From assembly GCA_018713335.1 (NCBI GenBank), contig DVOW01000020.1:1-40786 (forward strand): DNA of 40,786 bases. The letters are read 5' to 3'. The translations under genes were made by a program, and so were the position numbers. The notes under the pieces are model-generated. The model saw nothing but the letters and a program-made list of their open reading frames with translations, had not been told where the DNA came from and made no database searches. The DNA comes from Candidatus Merdivicinus intestinigallinarum (GTDB lineage: Bacteria > Bacillota > Clostridia > Oscillospirales > Ruminococcaceae). Positions 8,034-14,314 of the stretch are shown in pieces (the stretch's first letter is position 1; every line of letters starts with the position of its first letter).

Positions 8034-9250
8034 TTCATAAAGGTGATGTATTCGTTAAAGCCGTATTCGTTGCGGAACTGGGGCACCTCTCCCTGGATCA
8101 GAGGCAGGATATAGTCCCGGATCTCCTCCACAGCCTTGGGGTCGCTTAGATCCCGCCATTTTTCCGGCACCAGCTGCTCCAGATTGGCCACTTCCTCAAC
8201 GGCCACGGTTTTCAGCTTGACGGAATAGGGGCTGTCGCTCAAGCGGTCCAGGGCCACCATGCGGCCGGTTTCGCCCCGGAGGGCGGAGGCCACGCCGGCC
8301 TTGCCCAGAGCAAAGGATTCCTCAATGTCCGCCAGGGAGGCCAGATGGGCGGCGCACCGCTGCATCAGGTTGATCTCAATAGACCGGACCTTGCAGCCGA
8401 TTTCTTTTTTGACCAGCCCCTCCAGGTACTTGCCCACGCCGCTTAAATAAGCGTGGCCGAAGGTGTCCACCGCGCCGCTTTTGGCGCTGCTGCCCACATA
8501 TTCCCCGTTTTTGTCCCGGATCCCCTCGCTTACAGCGGCCACCACATTGGGGGAGTGGGAAAGGGTTTCCCGAACCTGCCGCAGAAATTCTTCCTCGTCA
8601 AAGGGTACTTCCGGCAGGGCGATAATGTCAGGCTTTGTGCCGCCCGCAAAACGGGGCATCCCCGCCGCCAGGGTGAGCCATCCGGCGTTGCGGCCCATGA
8701 CCTCCACAATGGTCACAGCCGGCACCGCGTAAATGGCCGTATCCTGGATGATCTCGTTCATGGTAATGGCCAGGTATTTGGCCGCGCTGCCGTAACCCGG
8801 CGTGTGGTCAGTCAAAGGCAGGTCGTTGTCCACCGTCTTGGGAAGCCCCAGGAAAACCGGCGCGTCCGGCTCCCCGGCAAACAGACGGGCCAGCTTGCAG
8901 ACAGTGTCCATGCTGTCGTTGCCGCCGATATACAGGAAATAGCCAATGTCATATTCGGCGAATACCCGACGCAGATTCTGATATATGGGCGCGTCCTTCT
9001 GGTCCACCGGCGGCAGCTTGCACCGGCAGGACCCCAACGCCATTGCGGGGGTGGCCTTCAGCTTTTCCATCTCGTGGAAATCCGTCAGATCTACGATTTT
9101 CCCCGCCTGGATGCCCTCCACGCCGTGAATCCCGCCATACACCCGGTCAATGCCCGGGGCCGCCTGGGCCGCCGCGATCACCCCTGCCAGGGTCGCGTTA
9201 ATGGCCACACTGGGACCTCCGGACTGTGCAACGATCAGGTTTTTTCTCAT
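8030..9250 (-). CDS. pfp: 6-phosphofructokinase, probably pyrophosphate-dependent
   Basis: A 406-residue PfkA-superfamily enzyme that phosphorylates fructose 6-phosphate to fructose 1,6-bisphosphate in glycolysis. The donor-site motif is GGNDSM (109-114): the Gly that ATP enzymes need at the second position after GG-acid is Asp112. The catalytic motif is PKTVDNDLP (137-145) with Lys138 in place of Gly. Both changes are the established marks of PPi-dependent enzymes. Asp141 is the catalytic base, and MGRNAG (near 205) binds sugar phosphate. Length fits the 400-residue PPi clade. Monocistronic, with terminators on both sides. Confidence 0.88.
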   Translation of the reverse strand: MRKNLIVAQSGGPSVAINATLAGVIAAAQAAPGIDRVYGGIHGVEGIQAGKIVDLTDFHEMEKLKATPAMALGSCRCKLPPVDQKDAPIYQNLRRVFAEYDIGYFLYIGGNDSMDTVCKLARLFAGEPDAPVFLGLPKTVDNDLPLTDHTPGYGSAAKYLAITMNEIIQDTAIYAVPAVTIVEVMGRNAGWLTLAAGMPRFAGGTKPDIIALPEVPFDEEEFLRQVRETLSHSPNVVAAVSEGIRDKNGEYVGSSAKSGAVDTFGHAYLSGVGKYLEGLVKKEIGCKVRSIEINLMQRCAAHLASLADIEESFALGKAGVASALRGETGRMVALDRLSDSPYSVKLKTVAVEEVANLEQLVPEKWRDLSDPKAVEEIRDYILPLIQGEVPQFRNEYGFNEYITFMK

Positions 9251-9280
9251 GATATTCTCCTTCCAGAAATAATTGGCACA

Positions 9281-9303
9281 AAAAAGCCGGGCAATGGCCC
9301 GGC
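9281..9303 (-). terminator. Terminator of the SipW-like gene
   Basis: Minus strand GCCGGGC-cat-GCCCGGC followed by TTTTTT, 6 bp after the stop at 9310. Confidence 0.85.
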
Positions 9304-9309
9304 AAACTG

Positions 9310-9933
9310 CTAACGGCTGCGTTTCGGAAGCCGCACCGGCTCGTCAAACCGCAAAGGTTCCCCGGTAATGCCGTCCGAGGGGCCTCTGGGCGTTCCGATC
9401 AGCTTCCAGATTACATGGAAAAGGAGGGTCAAGCCCAGCAAAAGCAGGGCAATACCCGCGGTCAAGCCCATAAAAATCATCTTCCCGTCCTCTGTTTGCA
9501 GGAAAACGGCGGCCTTGCCCAAAGAAGGGCTTCTCCCCTCCGCCAGCCCCAAAAGGCGGCAATTCTCGGCGGTAAGCTCCAGTACGTTCCCGGCCGTGTC
9601 CACCGCCTGGCAGACGGCGCTGTCAACGGACTGGACCCGGCGCACCATGATCTCCTGCTCCTGGCCGTCCAGGTAAGAAAAGGCGATGTAATCCCCGGGC
9701 TGGACATCCGAAAACTCCGCCTGGCGGATGGAAATCAAATCGTTTTTCAGAATATCCGGTTCCATGTCCGCGCTCTTATTGAGATGATAGCTATAACCAA
9801 AAAGGCTGAAAGTCCCGGTTTGATCCGCGTTGCGAACGCCGGCCCCCAGCAGGGCCATTCCCAAAACAGACAGGAGGATCAGCAAAGTCAAAACTGCGCT
9901 GGCTCCAATCCGCACGGCTTTTTTCCAGTCCAA
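9310..9933 (-). CDS. SipW-like signal peptidase homologue lacking catalytic residues
   Basis: A 207-residue protein with membrane segments at about residues 11-32 and 155-177. The middle follows the plan of ER/SipW-type signal peptidase I: a Ser-box-like motif (SADMEPDILKNDLISI, residues 54-69), then QPGDYIAF (79-86), then IMVRRVQSVD. In active enzymes the first motif is SGSMEP with a catalytic Ser before Met, and the last contains HR. Here those positions are Asp56 and Arg98, so peptidase activity is unlikely. The start chosen is TTG at 9933, preceded by AAAGGGG; no ATG fits. Single gene, divergent from the tRNA operon. Confidence 0.65.
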   Translation of the reverse strand: MDWKKAVRIGASAVLTLLILLSVLGMALLGAGVRNADQTGTFSLFGYSYHLNKSADMEPDILKNDLISIRQAEFSDVQPGDYIAFSYLDGQEQEIMVRRVQSVDSAVCQAVDTAGNVLELTAENCRLLGLAEGRSPSLGKAAVFLQTEDGKMIFMGLTAGIALLLLGLTLLFHVIWKLIGTPRGPSDGITGEPLRFDEPVRLPKRSR

Positions 9934-10029
9934 GATCGCCGCCCCTTTCGCATGAAATACCGATTTTATTATAATACATCGGGTGAATAAAATCAAGGGC
10001 CGGAAAAAATATTTTTTTGAAAAAAAGTC

Positions 10030-10058
10030 TTGACAAACCCGCCGGAATCGTGTATAAT
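10030..10058 (+). promoter_or_regulatory. Promoter of tRNA cluster 1
   Basis: TTGACA (10030-10035), 17 nt, TATAAT (10053-10058). Perfect boxes, 34 nt before tRNA-Asp. Confidence 0.9.
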
Positions 10059-10092
10059 AATATTCGTTCACTGAATGTGACACCGATAAAAT

Positions 10093-10169
10093 GGCCTGCT
10101 AGCTCAGTTGGTTAGAGCGCTAGCCTGTCACGCTAGAGGTCGTGGGTTCGAGCCCCATGCAGGTCGCCA
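10093..10169 (+). tRNA. tRNA-Asp (GTC), cluster 1
   Basis: A 77-nt cloverleaf with encoded CCA and anticodon GTC. Its sequence is identical to the minus-strand copy at 14235-14311. Confidence 0.95.
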
Positions 10170-10175
10170 TATTAT

Positions 10176-10251
10176 GCTTCTGTAGCTCAGTCGGTAGAGC
10201 AGGGGACTGAAAATCCCCGTGTCGTTGGTTCGATTCCGACCGGAAGCACCA
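10176..10251 (+). tRNA. tRNA-Phe (GAA), cluster 1
   Basis: A 76-nt cloverleaf with encoded CCA and anticodon GAA. Identical to the copy at 14136-14211. Confidence 0.95.
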
Positions 10252-10254
10252 TTC

Positions 10255-10330
10255 GCGGATTTAGCTCATCTGGTAGAGCGCCACCTTGCCATGGTGGAGG
10301 TAGCGAGTTCGAGCCTCGTAATCCGCTCCA
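10255..10330 (+). tRNA. tRNA-Gly (GCC), cluster 1
   Basis: A 76-nt cloverleaf with encoded CCA and anticodon GCC. Identical to the copy at 14054-14129. Confidence 0.95.
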
Positions 10331-10336
10331 TTTTTT

Positions 10337-10410
10337 GGTGCCATAGCCAAGTGGTAAGGCAGAGGACTGCAACTCCTTCACCCCCAGTCCGAATCTGGGT
10401 GGCACCTCCA
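10337..10410 (+). tRNA. tRNA-Cys (GCA), cluster 1
   Basis: A 74-nt cloverleaf with encoded CCA and anticodon GCA. It has no counterpart in cluster 2. Confidence 0.95.
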
Positions 10411-10413
10411 AAA

Positions 10414-10442
10414 AACCGTCAGCGTATGCTGGCGGTTTTTTC
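10414..10442 (+). terminator. Terminator of tRNA cluster 1
   Basis: ACCGTCAGC-GTAT-GCTGGCGGT followed by TTTTT, directly after tRNA-Cys. Confidence 0.9.
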
Positions 10443-10464
10443 GTATGTCTGGAGTGCACGATGA

Positions 10465-10524
10465 CATTTTATCATCCTCTTTCTTGTGAAAGAAATAATC
10501 CGGATCAGCAATAAAAAGAAATAA
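10465..10524 (+). pseudogene. Decayed type I toxin peptide, C-terminal remnant
   Basis: The frame reads HFIILFLVKEIIRISNKKK then TAA, nearly the same as the last 17 residues of the intact toxin at 13783-13863 (ILFLVKEIIRIS.KKK). The codon before is TGA and there is no start codon, promoter or ribosome-binding site, so the 5' part is missing. The break lies about 20 bp after the tRNA cluster terminator. The convergent antisense RNA gene is still complete. Confidence 0.75.
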
Positions 10525-10606
10525 CCGCCCCCATCTTCCCCAAGATAAGCGGTTATTTCTATAGCTAATTATCGGGGGACGAACCGTTTGTCGGCTGCGT
10601 CCTTCT
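10513..10606 (-). ncRNA. Orphan antisense RNA (antitoxin copy 0)
   Basis: Predicted RNA of about 94 nt starting after the promoter at 10613-10640 and ending in the stem AGAAATAACCGC/GCGGTTATTTCT followed by TTTTTA. Its 5' part contains GACAAACGGTTCGTCCCCC, shared exactly with the two plus-strand copies at about 13388 and 13713. Its 3' end is complementary to the end of the toxin remnant. Existence as a transcript is inferred from promoter, terminator and conservation. Confidence 0.7.
10517..10560. terminator. Terminator hairpin shared by toxin remnant and antisense RNA 0
   Basis: AGAAATAACCGC (10517-10528) pairs with GCGGTTATTTCT (10549-10560). The last toxin codons (KKK, stop) are inside the left arm. 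Confidence 0.75.
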
Positions 10607-10612
10607 GTTTTT

Positions 10613-10640
10613 ATTATACACTGCCGAAGCGAAAAGTCAA
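10613..10640 (-). promoter_or_regulatory. Promoter of antisense RNA 0
   Basis: Minus strand TTGACT (10635-10640), 16 nt, TATAAT (10613-10618). The same TTGACT/TATAAT pair, with 17-nt spacing, drives the other two copies. Confidence 0.7.
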
Positions 10641-10671
10641 CACCCGGCGAGCCGCCGGCGGCAATTCGACA

Positions 10672-10706
10672 AAAACCCCCTCCAGGAATCCCGGAGGGGG
10701 TTTCTT
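10672..10706 (-). terminator. Terminator of the secreted repeat protein gene
   Basis: AACCCCCTCC pairs with GGAGGGGGTT and a T-tract follows on the minus strand. It lies about 30 bp after the stop at 10738. Confidence 0.85.
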
Positions 10707-10737
10707 ATATCATTTGAGCAATCAAGTCGAAGTGTGA

Positions 10738-12888
10738 TTATTTAACCCAAGCGCCGGAAGCGTCTACTTTGTAGCCGTCGATGGTGGTGTTAGCAGCCAT
10801 GCCGCCCCAGTTGTAGAAGTAGTAGCACTTGCCGTTGATCCAGTACCAGCCGTTGGCAACCATAGCACCGGAAGAGGGCTGCAGGTAGTACCAGGAGCCG
10901 TTCACGGATTTCCAGCCAGTGGCCATGCCGCCCCAGCTCTCCAGGTAGTAGTAGGTGCCGTTCAGGTTCAGCCAGCCGGTCTGCATAGCGCCGGAAGCGT
11001 TCATGTAGTACCAGGTGCCGTTAACCTGCTGCCAGCCGGTCTTCATAGCGCCGGTTTCGGAATCCAGGAGGTACCAAACGCCGTTGACGTTCAGCCAGCC
11101 GGTTACGTTGGCATCTTCTCTGCCGTAGAACCAAGTACCGTTGTTGTCCTGGTACCAGCCCTGAGGATGCTCGTAGTTGGTCATAGCATCTTCCAGAGTG
11201 GTGGTAGCGTTCTCGTACTCAGAGATGGTGTTGTCGTTGTCGATTTCTTCTGCATCGTCCAGAGCGTTCTGGAGAGTGGTGATCTGAGAGGAGGTCTTGC
11301 CGGTCTTGTCTTCCAGCAGGTCCTTAGCAGCCTTGATGGCATCTTTCAAATCATTCTTGGTAGCGGTGGGAACAGTCAGTTTGCACTTGGACAGTTCAGC
11401 CAGAGAGCCTTTAGTGCCCTTGGTAGCATCCATGTCGTCGCCCAACAGAGCCTCAACTGCGGCTTTAGCAACCTTCTCTTTAACGCTGTCCTGCTCCAGC
11501 AGTTTCTCAATGTACTCTTTGTCTTTTACAAAGTTCTTCCAGTAAGAAGAAGTGGTGCGGAAGTCGTCTTCCACAACGTTGTTGGCAACTTCCAGAGCGT
11601 CTTCCAGCATTACGATGACCCAGTTGGAGGTCTCGTAGTTAGGATCCAGAGCAAAGATAGCGTCGTTCAGTTCTTCCAGGACTTTGTCAACGGTAGACTG
11701 AGCAACATATTTACGGGTAGAAGATCTCTGACACTTGCTGTAAATGTCGTAAGCTCTTCTGTAAGCGCCTTCGATGTAGTCATCGCCGGATTCGGTATTA
11801 CCAGCAAACTCCCACCACTCGTCGGGAACGTTCTTGCCGTCTTTGTAATCGTTCTTCAGGTAAATGCAGCCCGCAGCAGAGGTACCGGAATAAGCGCCAG
11901 TCTCAGGAGTTTCACCCTCTTTATACAGGCCTTCAATCGCATCTTCCAGAGCGCTGTAATCAGGTTTCACAGTTTCAATGGTATCAAAGATTACATCCAA
12001 GGCCGCGCAAGCAGCTTTATAACCAGCAGCGGTGTCTTTTTCTGCTTCCAGAGCAGCCAATCTCATCTGGTATTCAACTTTAGCCCAGTTAGAAGCGGTG
12101 TAATCGTCCTCAGTCAGAGCCTCAGCATCTTCCAGTTTCTGAGCATAGGTATCTTCCCAAGAAGTGCTGGTGGACAGCATGCCATCTTCACCCAGCAGAC
12201 GTTCATACTCGTAGTTGATATATTCAATACGAGTAGTAGGAGTGCTCAAATTGTTGCCAACAGCATTAACCCGAGCAATCAAAAACTCAATCGCATAGAG
12301 TTCCAACTCATCTTTATCATAGAAGCTTGTATCAAAGTTATCTTTGATATCCTGTACATTATCTTCCAGAGCATCCAGAGCATCAGTACGACGATCAGAT
12401 ACAGAACGACCAGTATCAGTTTCTTTGGTTACGCTGTCATTGAGGGCCAGGCCGGTCTGTTCCTCAATTGCCACGTCGTCTTGCCAGTTGGCAGGCTCTC
12501 TGCCTTCAAAATAGTTGGCCAGAGCGCGAACTGCAGCGTTGTATTCTTTAGAATTTACCACTTTGCCTTCTGCATCAGCAACAGCTTCTACAACGTCGTC
12601 AAAGGATACGCCGTTTTCAGCTTCATCTGCGGGTTTGTAGTTTTCCAGATAGATTGCTTTGGGGTCTGCTTTGCCTTCTTCCAAATCATCGGTAAAGTAA
12701 GTACCAGCAAACTCACCTTCGCCAAAGCCGTCAGCTACTGCGATTTGCAAATCAATGTGGACATTAGCAACGTCTTTGTAATAGTTAGTAAATGCGTCGT
12801 TGTTGTCAGCTGCAGAAACGCCCATGGCGCCAACGCTGGAAGCCAGCATCGCTGCAACTAAAGCACAAGAGAGAATCTTCTTGTTCAT
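10738..12888 (-). CDS. Secreted protein with FIVAR-like region and cell-wall-binding repeats
   Basis: A 716-residue exported protein. The signal peptide (MNKKILSCALVAAMLASSVG..., cleavage likely after SA near residue 29) is followed by about 500 residues of acidic, Ala/Glu/Asp-rich helical sequence with FIVAR-like stretches (LKDAIKAAKDLLEDK, NATTTLEDAM). The last 130 residues hold about seven choline/glucan-binding-type repeats (GWLNVNGVWYLLDSETGAMK, GWQQVNGTWYYMNASGAMQ), which normally hold proteins on the cell wall or bind glucans. The ATG at 12888 follows GGAGGATGAAGAA; upstream in-frame sequence is not coding. Codon use is more AT-rich than in neighbours. It lies between the inverted tRNA/toxin blocks. 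Confidence 0.85.
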   Translation of the reverse strand: MNKKILSCALVAAMLASSVGAMGVSAADNNDAFTNYYKDVANVHIDLQIAVADGFGEGEFAGTYFTDDLEEGKADPKAIYLENYKPADEAENGVSFDDVVEAVADAEGKVVNSKEYNAAVRALANYFEGREPANWQDDVAIEEQTGLALNDSVTKETDTGRSVSDRRTDALDALEDNVQDIKDNFDTSFYDKDELELYAIEFLIARVNAVGNNLSTPTTRIEYINYEYERLLGEDGMLSTSTSWEDTYAQKLEDAEALTEDDYTASNWAKVEYQMRLAALEAEKDTAAGYKAACAALDVIFDTIETVKPDYSALEDAIEGLYKEGETPETGAYSGTSAAGCIYLKNDYKDGKNVPDEWWEFAGNTESGDDYIEGAYRRAYDIYSKCQRSSTRKYVAQSTVDKVLEELNDAIFALDPNYETSNWVIVMLEDALEVANNVVEDDFRTTSSYWKNFVKDKEYIEKLLEQDSVKEKVAKAAVEALLGDDMDATKGTKGSLAELSKCKLTVPTATKNDLKDAIKAAKDLLEDKTGKTSSQITTLQNALDDAEEIDNDNTISEYENATTTLEDAMTNYEHPQGWYQDNNGTWFYGREDANVTGWLNVNGVWYLLDSETGAMKTGWQQVNGTWYYMNASGAMQTGWLNLNGTYYYLESWGGMATGWKSVNGSWYYLQPSSGAMVANGWYWINGKCYYFYNWGGMAANTTIDGYKVDASGAWVK

Positions 12889-13035
12889 TTCTTCATCCTC
12901 CAAATTATTATTTGTCAAACGCCCGTGATTTCTCACAGTAATTTGTGACCGCCTTCCGTTCGTTCCTTTCGCGCCGCCGGACTGTTGGGGTAGAACGCCG
13001 CCGCAAAACGTCCAAACTTCTTGGCTACGGTTCTG

Positions 13036-13064
13036 ATTATAACAAATTATTTTCGGTTTGTAAA
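13036..13064 (-). promoter_or_regulatory. Promoter of the secreted repeat protein
   Basis: Minus strand TTTACA (13059-13064), 17 nt, TATAAT (13036-13041). It implies an untranslated leader of about 140 nt in which I see no clear riboswitch. Confidence 0.7.
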
Positions 13065-13189
13065 GGGTTTTTTTCAAAAAAATCCCGTAAAAACGCCGAT
13101 TTGTGGATTCCTCTGAACTTTGCATCCATTTTGCATAAATCGCAATTTTCCGTGCAACAGATGAACGTTTTCCCGACACTATACTTGTA

Positions 13190-13320
13190 GGCGAAATTGG
13201 GCGGGCGGCGAGTGTCCCGCAAGCTGTCCCCTTTGCGGGAACCCGGGCGGCACGTGGCGCGGCCGCACAGCATCGCTCCAACTGCATAAACCGTCGTGAT
13301 GCACGACAACGGTTCAGACT
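13190..13320. other. GC-rich non-coding stretch with two stem-loops
   Basis: Between the secreted-protein promoter and the first toxin module. TCCCGCAA (13215-13222) pairs perfectly with TTGCGGGA (13233-13240), and AACCGTCGT pairs with ACGACAACGGTT with a bulge near 13288-13313. No good coding frame and no clear promoter. It could be a remnant or a small RNA; nothing decides this. Confidence 0.3.
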
Positions 13321-13339
13321 GCTGCCCTCTATCGTTTGT

Positions 13340-13368
13340 GTTGACTTTTTCGATTGGACGGTGTATAA
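13340..13368 (+). promoter_or_regulatory. Promoter of antisense RNA 1
   Basis: TTGACT (13340-13345), 17 nt, TATAAT (13363-13368). Confidence 0.8.
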
Positions 13369-13374
13369 TGAGGT

Positions 13375-13467
13375 CAGAAGGGTGCGGCCGACAAACGGTT
13401 CGTCCCCCGAACATTGATTAAAGAAATAATCGCCGCTGGTGGTAGAGTGGGCGGTTATTTCTTTTTA
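13375..13467 (+). ncRNA. Antisense RNA 1 (predicted antitoxin)
   Basis: Predicted RNA of about 93 nt. Its 5' part carries the invariant block GACAAACGGTTCGTCCCCC inside a possible GG.CG/CG.CC stem. It ends with a stem (AGAAATAATCGCC/GGCGGTTATTTCT) followed by TTTTTATT. The 3' end is complementary to the last codons and 3' UTR of the toxin gene at 13455-13541, which is transcribed towards it. This is the layout of type I antitoxins such as RatA and SR4. Confidence 0.75.
13420..13467. terminator. Shared hairpin terminator of toxin 1 and antisense RNA 1
   Basis: AGAAATAATCGCC (13422-13434) pairs with GGCGGTTATTTCT (13450-13462). The plus strand ends in TTTTTATT; the minus strand has a weaker TTTCTTTAATC. 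The toxin stop (13455-13457) lies in the right arm. Confidence 0.75.
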
Positions 13468-13541
13468 TTATGGTTATTGACAGTCACGAGGAACTCCGTC
13501 AAAATGATGATCAACACCAAAATGTAGATGTACTCGCTCAT
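13455..13541 (-). CDS. Small hydrophobic peptide 1, predicted type I toxin
   Basis: A 28-residue peptide, MSEYIYILVLIIILTEFLVT then VNNHNKKK: one membrane-spanning helix with a Lys-rich tail, the plan of type I toxins such as TxpA and Fst. It has its own promoter (13617-13645). The ATG follows GGGGTGTTGCC, and that GGGG can pair with an upstream CCCCC. The last codons overlap the terminator of the convergent antisense RNA. Toxicity is inferred from architecture; no match to a named family was checked. Confidence 0.75.
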   Translation of the reverse strand: MSEYIYILVLIIILTEFLVTVNNHNKKK

Positions 13542-13546
13542 GGCAA

Positions 13547-13564
13547 CACCCCTTTTTGGGGGAC
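13547..13564 (-). promoter_or_regulatory. Hairpin covering the toxin 1 ribosome-binding site
   Basis: In the mRNA GTCCCCC-AAAAA-GGGGTG forms a stem that buries the Shine-Dalgarno sequence, as in many type I toxin mRNAs. Confidence 0.6.
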
Positions 13565-13616
13565 TCCATAACGGAAAGATTGAACCGCCTGCCGTTTGGC
13601 CGCGTCCTTGTCTTTT

Positions 13617-13645
13617 ATTGTAGCATCCGGTCAAAAAATTGTCAA
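13617..13645 (-). promoter_or_regulatory. Promoter of toxin 1
   Basis: Minus strand TTGACA (13640-13645), 17 nt, TACAAT (13617-13622). The leader that follows begins AAAAGACAAGGA and is almost the same as that of toxin 2. Confidence 0.8.
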
Positions 13646-13665
13646 TGTTCAAGCCTCTGCGCCGC

Positions 13666-13694
13666 TTGACTTTTTTCTTTTCTTCCCTTATAAT
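13666..13694 (+). promoter_or_regulatory. Promoter of antisense RNA 2
   Basis: TTGACT (13666-13671), 17 nt, TATAAT (13689-13694). It lies back to back with the toxin 1 promoter, about 20 bp away. Confidence 0.8.
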
Positions 13695-13700
13695 AAAAAT

Positions 13701-13795
13701 AGAAGGACGCAGCCGACAAACGGTTCGTCCCCCTAATGGTTTTTAGCTAAAGAGTAGCCGCTGACTGTAGGAGGTTGGGCGGCTACTTCTTTTTG
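13701..13795 (+). ncRNA. Antisense RNA 2 (predicted antitoxin)
   Basis: Predicted RNA of about 95 nt with the same 5' block (GACAAACGGTTCGTCCCCC) as copies 0 and 1. It ends in AGTAGCCGC/GCGGCTACT followed by a TTTTT run. Its 3' end is antisense to the end of the toxin gene at 13783-13863. Confidence 0.75.
13751..13795. terminator. Shared hairpin terminator of toxin 2 and antisense RNA 2
   Basis: AGTAGCCGC (13753-13761) pairs with GCGGCTACT (13779-13787). The sequence differs from copies 0 and 1 (AATAACCGC or AATAATCGCC) but pairing is kept, i.e. the arms have covaried. Confidence 0.75.
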
Positions 13796-13863
13796 CTGAT
13801 TCGGATTATTTCCTTCACAAGAAAGAGAATGATGATAAGTAATATCAACGCTGTATAATCCAT
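13783..13863 (-). CDS. Small hydrophobic peptide 2, predicted type I toxin
   Basis: A 26-residue peptide, MDYTALILLIIILFLVKEII then RISKKK: a single hydrophobic helix with basic C-terminus. It differs from toxin 1 in sequence but shares length, charge plan, promoter, leader and convergent antisense RNA. The degenerate copy at 10465-10524 belongs to this subtype. The ATG follows GGGGGTGCTGTT. The Lys tail and stop lie in the antisense RNA terminator. Confidence 0.75.
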   Translation of the reverse strand: MDYTALILLIIILFLVKEIIRISKKK

Positions 13864-13868
13864 AACAG

Positions 13869-13886
13869 CACCCCCTTTCGGGGGAC
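13869..13886 (-). promoter_or_regulatory. Hairpin covering the toxin 2 ribosome-binding site
   Basis: In the mRNA GTCCCCC-GAAA-GGGGGTG makes a five G:C stem with a GAAA tetraloop, burying the Shine-Dalgarno sequence. Confidence 0.65.
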
Positions 13887-13928
13887 AAAAGTCGAACCGC
13901 CTGCCGTTTGGCCGCATCCTTGTCTTTT

Positions 13929-13957
13929 ATTGTAGCATCTCACCGGATACCTGTCAA
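13929..13957 (-). promoter_or_regulatory. Promoter of toxin 2
   Basis: Minus strand TTGACA (13952-13957), 17 nt, TACAAT (13929-13934), just past the terminator of tRNA cluster 2. Confidence 0.8.
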
Positions 13958-13967
13958 CCGACAAAAA

Positions 13968-14002
13968 AGAAAAAAACCACAGGTCAATCAAAAACCTGTG
14001 GT
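13968..14002 (-). terminator. Terminator of tRNA cluster 2
   Basis: Minus strand ACCACAGGT (from 14002) pairs with ACCTGTGGT (to 13976), followed by TTTTTTCTT. Confidence 0.85.
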
Positions 14003-14053
14003 CCAGAGAACCCCTCTGTCGAATACCTATTTCTGGGCGTTTGAATAGGATAA

Positions 14054-14129
14054 TGGAGCGGATTACGAGGCTCGAACTCGCTACCTCCACCATGGCAAGG
14101 TGGCGCTCTACCAGATGAGCTAAATCCGC
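14054..14129 (-). tRNA. tRNA-Gly (GCC), cluster 2
   Basis: A 76-nt cloverleaf with encoded CCA, identical to the copy at 10255-10330. Confidence 0.95.
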
Positions 14130-14135
14130 AAATGT

Positions 14136-14211
14136 TGGTGCTTCCGGTCGGAATCGAACCAACGACACGGGGATTTTCAGTCCCCTGCTCTACCGACTGA
14201 GCTACAGAAGC
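14136..14211 (-). tRNA. tRNA-Phe (GAA), cluster 2
   Basis: A 76-nt cloverleaf with encoded CCA, identical to the copy at 10176-10251. Confidence 0.95.
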
Positions 14212-14234
14212 AAAGAAGGGGAACAAAAAGGAAT

Positions 14235-14311
14235 TGGCGACCTGCATGGGGCTCGAACCCACGACCTCTAGCGTGACAGGCTAGCGCTCTAACCAACTGA
14301 GCTAGCAGGCC
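14235..14311 (-). tRNA. tRNA-Asp (GTC), cluster 2
   Basis: A 77-nt cloverleaf with encoded CCA, identical to the copy at 10093-10169. Confidence 0.95.
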
Positions 14312-14314
14312 AAG

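Noticed and set aside
10414-10442. tRNA-linked attachment site of an integrated element
   Set aside because: The identical tRNA genes at both ends are complete and inverted, and no integrase is present, so the repeat pattern is not that of an att-bounded element.
10187-10464. Open frames across tRNA cluster 1 (and likewise 13845-14262 across cluster 2)
   Set aside because: They run through tRNA genes and terminators on either strand and have no protein-like features.
11167-12861. 564-codon open frame antisense to the secreted repeat protein
   Set aside because: It is a mirror of the biased codons of the real gene on the minus strand, has no ribosome-binding site, and its product is a hydrophobic low-complexity sequence with no domain.
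12889-13287. In-frame N-terminal extension of the secreted protein
   Set aside because: The extension crosses the promoter, has no coding character, and the signal peptide begins at the ATG at 12888 right after a good ribosome-binding site.
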